Shown one piece after another: positions 6,835 to 14,800 of a DNA stretch of 64,000 nucleotides. Below the pieces are notes generated by a model. That model worked only from the letters and a program-made list of their open reading frames with translations. It was not told the origin of the DNA and did not search any database. The DNA comes from RGIG3102 sp964369975 (GTDB lineage: Bacteria > Bacillota > Clostridia > Oscillospirales > Ruminococcaceae): the NCBI GenBank assembly GCA_964369975.1, contig CAYJFZ010000006.1, forward strand, positions 40,288 through 104,287, written 5' to 3'. A program made the translations under genes and the position numbers. The stretch's first letter is position 1; every line of letters starts with the position of its first letter.

Positions 6835-8466
6835 ATGGCAAAGAAGATGTTATATGGCCAACAAGCCAGAGAAAGTTTACAAAGAGGGATTAATTCTCTT
6901 GCAGATACAGTAAAAATTACTTTAGGCCCAAAGGGAAGGAATGTTGTTTTAGATAGAAAATTTGCTTCCCCTTTAGTTACTAATGACGGTGTTACAATAG
7001 CAAAAGAAATCGAAGTAAGAGATGCTTTTGAAAACTTAGGCGCTCAAATGCTAAGAGAAGTTGCTACTAAAACTAACGATGCAGCAGGCGATGGAACTAC
7101 AACAGCTACAGTCTTAGCTCAAAGTTTAGTTAAAGAAGGTATGAAAAATGTAGCAGCAGGCGCAAATCCTATGGACTTAAAAAGAGGTATTGCAAAGGCA
7201 TGTAAGGTAGCAGTGGATTCTATTGTAAAAAACTCTCAACAAGTTTTAGGCAATGAAGATATACAAAGAGTAGCTACTGTTTCAGCTCAAGATGATTTTG
7301 TGGGTGAATTAATATCCAAAACTATGCAAAAAGTTGGAACAGAAGGCGTTATCACAATAGAAGAATCAAAAACAGCTGACACATTCTCAGAAGTAGTTGA
7401 GGGTATGCAGTACGATAGGGGTTACATCACTCCTTACATGGTTACAGATAGTGAAAAAATGGAAGCTGTAATTGAGGATGCCTACATCTTAATCACTGAT
7501 AAAAAAATCACGTCAATCCAAGAAATCCTACCTTTACTTGAAGAAATTGTTCAAGCGGGAAAAAAATTAGTTATCATAGCTGATGATATTGATGGCGAAG
7601 CCTTATCAACAATTATTTTAAATAAAATTAGAGGCACATTCACCTGTGTTGCTACAAAAGCTCCGGGCTTTGGTGATAGAAGAAAAGAAATGCTTTTAGA
7701 TATAGCTATCTTAACTGACGGTACATTAATTAGTGAAGAATTGGGTTATGAATTAAAAGAAACAACAATAGCAATGCTTGGTAGAGCAAGGCAAGTGAAA
7801 ATAAATAAAGAAACAACTACAATAGTAGATGGTGCTGGCGAAAAAGGCGAGATAGCTGATAGAGTAAATCAACTAAAAGCTCAAATCGAGGCTACAACTT
7901 CTGATTTTGATAAAGAGAAACTTCAAGAAAGATTAGCAAAACTTGCAGGTGGTGTAGCTGTACTAAAAGTAGGCGCTGCAACAGAAGTTGAGATGAAGGA
8001 TAAAAAACTAAGAATTGAAGATGCCTTATCAGCGACAAAGGCTGCTGTTGAAGAAGGAATAGTAGCAGGTGGCGGTACTGCCTTGATTGACACTATTCCA
8101 GCAGTTAGAGAATTAGTAAAAACACTAAAAGGCGATGAAAAAACAGGTGGAGAAATCCTACTTCGTGCATTAGAAGAGCCTGTTCGCCAAATAGCAAAAA
8201 ATGCAGGGCTTGAGGGCAGTGTGATTATTAATGATATATTAAATAAAAATACAACTAACTATGGCTTTGATGCTCAAAATGAAGAGTATACAGATATGAT
8301 GAAAGCAGGTATAGTAGACCCTACAAAGGTTACTCGCTCAGCTTTAGAAAATGCTTCAAGTGTAGCTTCAATGGTATTAACAACAGAAGCTTTAGTAGCA
8401 GATGATGAAACAGAATCAGAAAAAATGGCAGAAATGAATGCCTTAAATCAAATGGGACCTTACTAA
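6835..8466 (+). CDS. groEL: Chaperonin GroEL
   Basis: A full-length 543-residue chaperonin: the ATP-binding motif GDGTTTATVLA near residue 86, the TLGPKGRNVVLD loop near 30 and the GGGTALI segment near 410 are all present. It folds proteins inside a double heptameric ring with GroES. The C-terminus ends NALNQMGPY and lacks the Gly-Gly-Met repeats that fill the cavity floor in most GroEL proteins. RBS is GGAG. A strong hairpin follows the stop. Because no CIRCE is present, control by HrcA through that site is not supported here. Confidence 0.98.
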   Translation: MAKKMLYGQQARESLQRGINSLADTVKITLGPKGRNVVLDRKFASPLVTNDGVTIAKEIEVRDAFENLGAQMLREVATKTNDAAGDGTTTATVLAQSLVKEGMKNVAAGANPMDLKRGIAKACKVAVDSIVKNSQQVLGNEDIQRVATVSAQDDFVGELISKTMQKVGTEGVITIEESKTADTFSEVVEGMQYDRGYITPYMVTDSEKMEAVIEDAYILITDKKITSIQEILPLLEEIVQAGKKLVIIADDIDGEALSTIILNKIRGTFTCVATKAPGFGDRRKEMLLDIAILTDGTLISEELGYELKETTIAMLGRARQVKINKETTTIVDGAGEKGEIADRVNQLKAQIEATTSDFDKEKLQERLAKLAGGVAVLKVGAATEVEMKDKKLRIEDALSATKAAVEEGIVAGGGTALIDTIPAVRELVKTLKGDEKTGGEILLRALEEPVRQIAKNAGLEGSVIINDILNKNTTNYGFDAQNEEYTDMMKAGIVDPTKVTRSALENASSVASMVLTTEALVADDETESEKMAEMNALNQMGPY

Positions 8467-8473
8467 AACAAAT

Positions 8474-8510
8474 AAAAGAGTTGCGAAAAATTCGTAACTC
8501 TTTTTGTTTT
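8474..8510. terminator. Intrinsic terminator after groEL
   Basis: A 14-bp stem with one G-U pair (AAAAGAGTTGCGAA / TTCGTAACTCTTTT) then a T-rich run. It also lies at the 3' side of the convergent mscS gene. Confidence 0.85.
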
Positions 8511-8525
8511 ATTTTATAAAAATTT

Positions 8526-9629
8526 TTATTCACTTTTATTGTATACAGTGAAAGTGTTAAATGCAAAGTCAGCTTTATTTTCATACACTATATCCATAAT
8601 GCTATATTGCACTTCTTCTTTAAGCGCTAAGTGTTTACTAAGCTCAATAGGATAAGAGTGATACTGCACTAAGATATCAAGGCTTGATGAAGAAAATTCT
8701 TCAAATCTTACTACCACTGTTTCAGTTTTTATGTTTTCGTTTGCAAGTAAAGAAGTCTCAATTTCACTTATTATTTTTTGCATAACCTCTTTTTGAGTTT
8801 GATAAACAAGGCCTATTTTCATCTTAGTTCTTCTTAAATTCATCTTTGTCCAGTTTGTTATGCTGTCATTACTTAATTTATTATTAGGTACAGTGATAAG
8901 CGCATTATCAAAGGTTCTAACTCTACAAGAGCGGAAGTTTATTTCTTCAATCACCCCTTCTAATTCTCCAACACTTATCCAATCGCCAACTCCAAAAGGC
9001 TTATCAATTAAAATCATAACTCCTGAAAAAAAGTTAGAAGCTGTATCTTGGGCGGCTAAAGCGAAGGTTAAACCTGTAAGACCAAGACCTGTAATTAAGC
9101 CTGTAATATCATAGCCTAAGTCATTTAATATTATAATAACAGTTAAAGAAATGATAATTATTTTTAGTATATTAACTATAAATGATATAACGGTTTTGTT
9201 TTTCTTTTCAAAGCTATCAGGCAAAACTTTTGTGAAAACAATATAATTACTTACAAAGTTTTGTAAAGTGATACTTAAAAACAAGATAAAGGCTATATTC
9301 AAAAAACTGATATTAATTGCAGACACACTCAATTTTAACTTATCACTCAAAGGCAAAAAACTCACAGCTAAAAATATACCCACGCATCTTAAAAAATAAA
9401 AAAATGGATTTTGAACACTTTTTAAAATGGCATTTTTAACTTCTTCACTTCGCTTTTTGAATATAAAAAATATTAATTTTTCGCTATATTTTTTTATTAT
9501 TATAGAGCTTATATGAAAAATAACATATACTATTAAAGAGAAAGCTAAGCGAGCGGCTATGGAAAAGATATCCATATCTGCAAAAATTGCCCTGTATATA
9601 TTATCTAAAAAATTTAATAATAATTGCAT
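8526..9629 (-). CDS. Small-conductance mechanosensitive channel (MscS family)
   Basis: The chosen start gives 367 residues; GAGGTG lies five bases before this ATG, whereas a longer frame from base 9662 has no ribosome site. Four or five membrane segments precede the pore-lining helix (GLGLTGLTFALAAQDTASN, near residue 180) and the MscS beta domain with GVGDWISVGELEGVIEEI and the RTFDNALITVPN block that define the family. It opens under membrane tension to release solutes after osmotic down-shock. It stands alone, convergent to groEL and divergent from the FMN riboswitch. Confidence 0.93.
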   Translation of the reverse strand: MQLLLNFLDNIYRAIFADMDIFSIAARLAFSLIVYVIFHISSIIIKKYSEKLIFFIFKKRSEEVKNAILKSVQNPFFYFLRCVGIFLAVSFLPLSDKLKLSVSAINISFLNIAFILFLSITLQNFVSNYIVFTKVLPDSFEKKNKTVISFIVNILKIIIISLTVIIILNDLGYDITGLITGLGLTGLTFALAAQDTASNFFSGVMILIDKPFGVGDWISVGELEGVIEEINFRSCRVRTFDNALITVPNNKLSNDSITNWTKMNLRRTKMKIGLVYQTQKEVMQKIISEIETSLLANENIKTETVVVRFEEFSSSSLDILVQYHSYPIELSKHLALKEEVQYSIMDIVYENKADFAFNTFTVYNKSE

Positions 9630-9707
9630 AAAAACACCTCGTCGTTTCATTATTATACTCAATTATATAAATATAGTAACAGTAAAAAAAATAATTGTCA
9701 ATTTCTA

Positions 9708-9736
9708 TTGATTTTTTTATTAAGTTAGTGTATACT
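9708..9736 (+). promoter_or_regulatory. Promoter of the FMN riboswitch-ribU transcript
   Basis: TTGATT, 17 bases, TATACT, with transcription expected to start a few bases before the riboswitch P1 stem. Confidence 0.7.
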
Positions 9737-9749
9737 ATGAATATAGTCT

Positions 9750-9862
9750 GTTTCAGGGCGAGGTGCGATTCCTCACCGGTGGTAAAAGTCCACGAGCGTA
9801 TCAATAGATTTGCTGATTTGGTGTAATTCCAAAACCGACGGTATAGTCCGGATGAAAGAAAC
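9750..9862 (+). ncRNA. FMN riboswitch (RFN element)
   Basis: The conserved blocks are present in order: AGGGCGAGGTG with CCTCACCGG, GGTAAAAGTCCACGAGCG, a CTGATTTGGTG/CCAAAACCGACGGTATAG pair and GTCCGGATGAAAGAAAC, closed by a P1 stem GTTTC/GAAAC. FMN binding should favour the downstream terminator and switch off ribU. Confidence 0.96.
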
Positions 9863-9889
9863 GAACAATTTTTTTGTATTATAATTTCG

Positions 9890-9925
9890 CCCTTTAAGAT
9901 TTTTGTCTTAAAGGGTTTTTATTTT
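9890..9925 (+). terminator. Riboswitch-controlled terminator
   Basis: A perfect 10-bp stem CCCTTTAAGA / TCTTAAAGGG followed by a T-rich run, between the FMN aptamer and ribU. This is the expected expression platform. Confidence 0.85.
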
Positions 9926-9994
9926 CTAAAAAATATTTGTTTAGTGCGAAATAGATGAATTATAAGTATTTTTTTAAAAAGAAAGGGAACAATT

Positions 9995-10603
9995 ATGGCA
10001 CAAAAAATCAAAACACAAACAAGAGCGAGAACAGATGTAAGAAAATTAACAGGAACTGCAATGCTTGCAGCAGTAGCATCAGTATTGATGTATATTCAAT
10101 TTATACCTCCTTTTATGCCGGCATTTATAAAGTTTGACTTTTCTGAAATGCCTGCTTTATTTGCAGCATTTGCCTATGGCCCATTGAGTGGCTTAGCAGT
10201 ATCATTTATTAAAAATGTAGCAAGTCTTACAGCTACTTCAACAGGAGGAGTAGGCGAATTATCAAACTTTTTACTTAGTGCAGGCTTAGTAATTCCGGCA
10301 GGCTTAGTATATCAAAAGTATAAAAGTAGAAAAGGCGCAATAGTAGGTGCATTAATAGGTGCTGTTGTTACAGCTCTTATGAGCGTTGTAACAAACTACT
10401 TTGTAGTCTATCCTATATACACAAACTTTATGCCAATAGAAGCTATTATGGGAATGTATCAAACCATACTGCCATCTGTTGAGAATTTATTTCAAGCATT
10501 AGTAGTTTTTAATATGCCTTATACCTTTATAAAAGCTATAATAAATCTATTAATTGTTATATTAATATACAAGCCTTTATCGCCATTATTAAATAAAAAA
10601 TAA
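9995..10603 (+). CDS. ribU: Riboflavin ECF transporter S component RibU
   Basis: A 202-residue membrane protein with six predicted segments, a basic N-terminus and the RibU-type FDFSEMPALFAAFAYGP block near residue 48 followed by a KNVASL stretch. RibU binds riboflavin outside the cell and works with the shared energising module EcfA-EcfA'-EcfT, which is not in this window. The upstream FMN riboswitch independently supports the riboflavin specificity. A purine-rich AAAGAAAGGG lies before the ATG. It is the only gene of its transcript; the SAM riboswitch promoter follows directly. Confidence 0.95.
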   Translation: MAQKIKTQTRARTDVRKLTGTAMLAAVASVLMYIQFIPPFMPAFIKFDFSEMPALFAAFAYGPLSGLAVSFIKNVASLTATSTGGVGELSNFLLSAGLVIPAGLVYQKYKSRKGAIVGALIGAVVTALMSVVTNYFVVYPIYTNFMPIEAIMGMYQTILPSVENLFQALVVFNMPYTFIKAIINLLIVILIYKPLSPLLNKK

Positions 10604-10606
10604 ATG

Positions 10607-10635
10607 TTGACAAAATTAGTATAGTATGATAACAT
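10607..10635 (+). promoter_or_regulatory. Promoter of the SAM riboswitch-metK transcript
   Basis: TTGACA, 17 bases, TAACAT (an imperfect -10). It starts just after the ribU stop codon. Confidence 0.55.
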
Positions 10636-10657
10636 TGTAAATGAAAAATTAATATTA

Positions 10658-10751
10658 ACTTATAAAGAATGACTGAGGGACTGGCCCTTTGAAGTCTAGC
10701 AACCTGCTAAGGCAAGGTGCTAAATCCAGCGGTAAAACCGAAAGATAAGTA
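10658..10751 (+). ncRNA. SAM-I (S-box) riboswitch
   Basis: Shows the S-box core: GAGGGACTGGCCC, then AGTCTAGCAACC, CAAGGTGCTAAATCCAGC, a small hairpin GGTAAAACC, and closing GAAAGATAAG that pairs with CTTAT at the start as P1. SAM binding should stabilise P1 and the following terminator. Confidence 0.96.
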
Positions 10752-10759
10752 GCTTTTTT

Positions 10760-10790
10760 AAGCCCACAGGTTTTGCTTGTGGGCTTTTTT
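10760..10790 (+). terminator. SAM riboswitch terminator
   Basis: Stem AAGCCCACA / TGTGGGCTT followed by TTTT, between the aptamer and metK. It is the expected OFF structure at high S-adenosylmethionine. Confidence 0.85.
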
Positions 10791-10821
10791 ATAAGTAAGC
10801 AGAGAAGATAAAGGAGAAAAA

Positions 10822-11973
10822 ATGGAAAACAGACAATTTTTTACATCAGAATCAGTAACTGAAGGGCATCCAGATAAAGTAGCAGACCAAATTTCAGATG
10901 CAGTATTAGATGAGATATTAAAACACGACCCAGACGGTAGGGTAGCTTGCGAAACAGCTGTTACTACAGGCTTAGTTGTGTGTATAGGTGAAATCACTAC
11001 AACCCATAATGCGAATATTCAAGAAATAGCAAGAGGGGTAATTAAAGACATCGGCTATGATAGAGCAAAATATGGCTTTGACTGCGACACTTGCGGAGTT
11101 ATAGTATCTTTAGATAAGCAATCAGTTGATATAGCCTTAGGGACAAATGATGAAGTAGGCGGTGCAGGCGATCAAGGAATGATGTTTGGCTATGCTTGTG
11201 ATGAAACAAAAGAATTAATGCCACTGCCAATTTCTTTAGCTCATAAATTAGCAAAAAAATTAGCAGAAGTTAGAAAATCTGGCCTTTTAGACTACTTAAG
11301 ACCAGATGGGAAAACTCAAGTAACAGTTGAATATCAAAACCAAGAACCTAAAAGAGTTGATACTATAGTTATTTCAAGTCAACATGCACCTGAAGTAAGC
11401 CAAGAGCAACTAAAAGAAGATATTAAAAAATATGTAATAAATGAAATAGTTGACCAAAAGTTAATGGACAGCGAAACAAAAATATTTATAAACCCAACTG
11501 GCCGCTTTGTAGTAGGTGGCCCTCAAGGTGATTCAGGGCTGACAGGAAGAAAAATCATAGTTGATACATACGGTGGATATGCTCGTCACGGCGGCGGTGC
11601 TTTCTCAGGAAAAGATCCTACAAAAGTAGATAGAAGTGCAGCTTATGCAGCAAGATATGTAGCAAAAAATATAGTAGCAGCAAAACTTAGCAAAAAATGC
11701 GAAGTGCAATTAGCTTATGCTATAGGTATAGCAGAGCCTGTATCAGTTTTAGTTGAAACTTTTGGCACTAACACAGTACAAGTTGAAAAAATCGAAGCTG
11801 CTGTAAGAAAAGTCTTTGACTTAACTCCTAAAGGCATTATAAGTACCCTTGATTTAAGAAAACCAATTTATAAGCAATTAGCAGCTTATGGCCATATTGG
11901 TAGAGAAGACTTAGATGTAAACTGGGAAAAAACAGATAAAGTAGAAGCTTTATTAAATGAAATTAACAAATAA
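10822..11973 (+). CDS. metK: S-adenosylmethionine synthetase
   Basis: A 383-residue cytoplasmic enzyme that makes S-adenosylmethionine from methionine and ATP. It carries FTSESVTEGHPDKVADQISDA at the N-terminus (His and Asp of the active site), GAGDQGMMFGYA near residue 116, and the glycine-rich loop GGGAFSGKDPTKVDRSAAY near 252. Length is standard. An AAAGGAG site precedes the ATG. Expression should be repressed by its own product through the S-box leader. A long terminator follows. Confidence 0.98.
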   Translation: MENRQFFTSESVTEGHPDKVADQISDAVLDEILKHDPDGRVACETAVTTGLVVCIGEITTTHNANIQEIARGVIKDIGYDRAKYGFDCDTCGVIVSLDKQSVDIALGTNDEVGGAGDQGMMFGYACDETKELMPLPISLAHKLAKKLAEVRKSGLLDYLRPDGKTQVTVEYQNQEPKRVDTIVISSQHAPEVSQEQLKEDIKKYVINEIVDQKLMDSETKIFINPTGRFVVGGPQGDSGLTGRKIIVDTYGGYARHGGGAFSGKDPTKVDRSAAYAARYVAKNIVAAKLSKKCEVQLAYAIGIAEPVSVLVETFGTNTVQVEKIEAAVRKVFDLTPKGIISTLDLRKPIYKQLAAYGHIGREDLDVNWEKTDKVEALLNEINK

Positions 11974-11981
11974 GGTATAAT

Positions 11982-12012
11982 AAAAAAGCATCGGTGTTAC
12001 CGATGCTTTTTT
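11982..12012 (+). terminator. Intrinsic terminator after metK
   Basis: A 14-bp stem with outer A-T pairs (core GCATCGGT / ACCGATGC), GTT loop and a T6 run. Confidence 0.88.
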
Positions 12013-12129
12013 ATTATAGTTTTAATATAGGTATAGTGCGTTAAATAAAACATACTATAAAATAAAGATTATGACTATCGCAAAGTAGATGATAAAAAGA
12101 AAATTTAGTTTTTTGACTTTTATTAAATA

Positions 12130-12687
12130 TTAAATTATGTTTAATAGTGTTTCTAAAAATTTTTCTGCAGAAATATCCTTATTATTTTTTTTATACCAGC
12201 CATAGCTATATAAAAGCCCTGCCATATAAAATTGAGAAGCAATTTTTATGTATTGAATTTGCTCTTTATTTGCGTTTGGATCTTCTTTAAGTTTGTCTAT
12301 AAGGGATTCTGTTATAGTGTTTATTATATGAGAAAATTCACCGTTAAGCTCACTTTGCCTTGTTTGCCTATTCATATCATAGTCTATTTCTTTATATGAT
12401 AGGATGTACGCTTCTACTAATTTTTTAAAAGTGTCTTTATTTGCCTGTCCTTCTTGTATACTAATAAAGGAAGGCATGTCTTGTACTACATCTAAAAGCC
12501 TACTTACACGAACATCGTACTTGTCTTTAAAATGATTATAAAAAGAGCCTCTACTTATTTCAGCCTCATCGCAAATTTTTTTCACAGTGATACTTTCAAA
12601 GTCAGTATGCTGCATAAGATGTATAAAAGCTCGTATTATTCTGCGTTTGGTTTTAGCATATTTATCGCTCAAAATCACATTATCCAT
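12130..12687 (-). CDS. TetR/AcrR family transcriptional regulator
   Basis: A 185-residue protein with an N-terminal TetR helix-turn-helix (about residues 12-58; TVKKICDEAEISRGSFYNHFKDKYD is the recognition region) and a divergent ligand-binding C-terminal domain. CGAGGT precedes the ATG. It is transcribed away from the YfcC carrier gene across 221 bases holding two perfect palindromes, the usual arrangement of a repressor that controls itself and its neighbour. The ligand is unknown; by inference it could be the substrate of the carrier. Confidence 0.88.
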   Translation of the reverse strand: MDNVILSDKYAKTKRRIIRAFIHLMQHTDFESITVKKICDEAEISRGSFYNHFKDKYDVRVSRLLDVVQDMPSFISIQEGQANKDTFKKLVEAYILSYKEIDYDMNRQTRQSELNGEFSHIINTITESLIDKLKEDPNANKEQIQYIKIASQFYMAGLLYSYGWYKKNNKDISAEKFLETLLNII

Positions 12688-12708
12688 AGTAATTACCTCG
12701 TTTTTATA

Positions 12709-12732
12709 TGAACAATTGAGCTTAATTGTTCA
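12709..12732. promoter_or_regulatory. Candidate TetR operator 1
   Basis: Nine-base perfect arms TGAACAATT / AATTGTTCA around GAGCTT, 21 bases upstream of the tetR start codon. Size and symmetry fit a TetR-family site that would block tetR transcription. Confidence 0.5.
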
Positions 12733-12760
12733 AATTTTGACACTTTTTGTTAAATGTCAA

Positions 12761-12789
12761 TTGAAAAATTGATTTATATATAATATACT
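12761..12789 (+). promoter_or_regulatory. Promoter of the YfcC carrier gene
   Basis: TTGAAA, 17 bases, TATACT on the plus strand, giving a leader of roughly 110 bases. Confidence 0.6.
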
Positions 12790-12857
12790 ATAAATATCAA
12801 TATATGTCAATAATTATGTACACTATGTATATTTTAAGTGATGAAACTGTGAATTTA

Positions 12858-12878
12858 ACATTAATTGCCAATTAATGT
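12858..12878. promoter_or_regulatory. Candidate operator 2 or leader hairpin
   Basis: Nine-base perfect arms ACATTAATT / AATTAATGT around GCC, downstream of the yfcC promoter and about 30 bases before its start codon. Its sequence differs from the palindrome nearer tetR, so it may serve a second regulator or act as RNA structure. Confidence 0.4.
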
Positions 12879-12908
12879 CGAATAAAAAAACAAAAAAGGA
12901 GAATATTT

Positions 12909-14342
12909 ATGGCGAACACAGTAAAAACTCAAGAAAAAGAAAAACAAAAAAAAGGCTTTAAAATGCCGCATCTATTTTGGATAATGATAATTTTGTTATT
13001 GCTTTCAAGTTTAATGACATACATCATTCCAGCAGGACAGTTTGCGGTAGATGAATCAGGTGCTATTTTAGGCGATCAGTTTGAATATTTACCTGAACAA
13101 ACCCCTGTTAGCCCAATAGGTGCATTGTATCTTTTACATGGTGGATTAGTATCATCAGGTGCAATAGGTTACTTAGTTTTAATGGGTGGTGCTATGACAG
13201 CGATGTTGCTTGGTACAGGAGCTGTAGATGAGCTTATGAACTGGGCTATTTACAAACTTCGTAACAAAAGTCCTAATATCTTAATAGGTAGTATATTCTG
13301 CGTTATGGTTTATTTAGGAGCTTTTGGTGGTAATGACTCTATGATAGCCATAGTACCTATTGGTATTCTATTTGCTAAAAAAGTAAAAATGGACCCTGTT
13401 GTAGCTATGGGTGTTTCTACATTTGCAACATTAATAGGCTTTGGTACAGGCCCTACAAAAGGCTTAACTACACAGCTTATGATGGGCGTAGAACCATATA
13501 GTTACTTCTTCACAGCTTTTATTTCATTAAACTTATTTATGCTTATAGGTTTATTCTTTGTTATTCAGTATTGTAACAAAATCCGTAAAGATCCATCTAA
13601 ATCTCTAATGTGGGATGAGGGCTGGAGACCTGAACAAAGTTTAACTGCTGAAGAAGAAGAAGCAATGCAAAAAGAAACAGTACTTAGAAAATCTACAATC
13701 GCAATAGTTTTTGTGTATCTTGCACAGTTCCCATTTGTTATAACAGCGCCAAACTGGGTTCCAAACTTCCCAGGTTCTTATGCATTTATAACAGGTGTAC
13801 AATTAATTATATTTATGATTTTAGGTTTCTTAGGCGGATTCTCATTTGATAAAATTGGTCAAACATTTGCAAAAGGTACTTCAAACATGGCGTTTGTTAT
13901 TATGGTTATCGGTCTTGCAACAGTTATGTCAAGAATTTTAACAGAAGGTAATATCATACATACAATAGTATACACATTAACACAGCCTTTATTAGACTTA
14001 TCACAAGGCGTTGCAAGTGTTGGTATAACAGCTGTTATAGGCTTTATAAATGTATTTATACCTTCAGCTTCTGCAAAAGTTGCTATCTTAGTTCCAATTT
14101 TAAGACCTGTTTATGATGCCTTAGGCATGATGAGAGAACTTGGGGCTCTTTCATTCCAATTTGGTGATGGCTTTACAAACATAATCTCTCCAATGCTTGG
14201 TTGGACTGTTGGTTCATTAGCACTTGTAGGTCTTCCTTACAATAAATGGTTAAAATGGGCAGTTCCTAAAGTATTAACATTCGTAGTAGTATCATGGATA
14301 TTCATGTATTGTATCACTACAATGGGCTGGCAACCGTTCTAA
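12909..14342 (+). CDS. YfcC family carrier (C4-dicarboxylate/amino acid type)
   Basis: A 477-residue polytopic protein with about eleven to thirteen membrane segments. It starts with a short basic tail, then FWIMIILLLLSS and the TYIIPAGQF motif typical of YfcC/ArcD-like carriers of the DcuC-related superfamily; the second half has the INVFIPSASAKVAILVPIL stretch and a conserved GWTVGS region. Members move dicarboxylates, arginine/ornithine or other amino acids; the substrate cannot be read here. AAGGAG precedes the ATG. It is a single-gene transcript closed by a strong hairpin and probably controlled by the divergent TetR protein. Confidence 0.88.
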   Translation: MANTVKTQEKEKQKKGFKMPHLFWIMIILLLLSSLMTYIIPAGQFAVDESGAILGDQFEYLPEQTPVSPIGALYLLHGGLVSSGAIGYLVLMGGAMTAMLLGTGAVDELMNWAIYKLRNKSPNILIGSIFCVMVYLGAFGGNDSMIAIVPIGILFAKKVKMDPVVAMGVSTFATLIGFGTGPTKGLTTQLMMGVEPYSYFFTAFISLNLFMLIGLFFVIQYCNKIRKDPSKSLMWDEGWRPEQSLTAEEEEAMQKETVLRKSTIAIVFVYLAQFPFVITAPNWVPNFPGSYAFITGVQLIIFMILGFLGGFSFDKIGQTFAKGTSNMAFVIMVIGLATVMSRILTEGNIIHTIVYTLTQPLLDLSQGVASVGITAVIGFINVFIPSASAKVAILVPILRPVYDALGMMRELGALSFQFGDGFTNIISPMLGWTVGSLALVGLPYNKWLKWAVPKVLTFVVVSWIFMYCITTMGWQPF

Positions 14343-14368
14343 TTATTAAAAATTAAGCGATAATTTTA

Positions 14369-14404
14369 AAAAGCAAAAATGCTATTTAAGCATTTTTGCT
14401 TTTT
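14369..14404 (+). terminator. Intrinsic terminator after the YfcC carrier
   Basis: Fifteen-base arms centred on AGCAAAAATGC / GCATTTTTGCT followed by T4. Confidence 0.85.
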
Positions 14405-14462
14405 GTTTTAAACAAAAATAAGGCTAAAACATATAATATAAAAAAGAAAGAGAGGTATTTCT

Positions 14463-14756
14463 ATGTTATATCACCTTTTTAATATTATATATGCAAGTTT
14501 TGCTGTTTTTGGGCTTTATTGTATGTTTGAGATGCTTTTAGATTATTTTGTTTTATTAAATAGTCCAAAGTCTATTACTATTTTTTCTTTAAACAAAAAA
14601 GAACAGAGCAAAAAGACTGTAAGATACTTAAAAAATAATTTATCAAACAATGATATAATTTTTATAGCAAAGCATAAGGAAAATAAAGAATTTAAACTTG
14701 AAAACGAAGAAAATCTTAATGAAATTCTAATAAAAGCATTGTTTACAAATAAGTGA
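14463..14756 (+). CDS. Small single-pass membrane protein, unknown
   Basis: A 97-residue frame with an N-terminal hydrophobic helix (about residues 4-33) and a lysine- and asparagine-rich cytoplasmic part with the segment NDIIFIAKH. GAGAGG lies eight bases before the ATG. It sits between a terminator and recD2 and does not overlap another gene. It is one of only two genes in the window that appear to end with TGA. I do not recognise the family and no function is offered; coding status rests on the RBS, codon use and clean context. Confidence 0.6.
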   Translation: MLYHLFNIIYASFAVFGLYCMFEMLLDYFVLLNSPKSITIFSLNKKEQSKKTVRYLKNNLSNNDIIFIAKHKENKEFKLENEENLNEILIKALFTNK

Positions 14757-14800
14757 TTTTAGATTATAATAATAAAGAATAAATATAAAGCAGGTATATT

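Noticed and set aside
8526..9662. MscS starting at base 9662
   Set aside because: GAGGTG fits the ATG at 9629, and the earlier ATG has no ribosome site.
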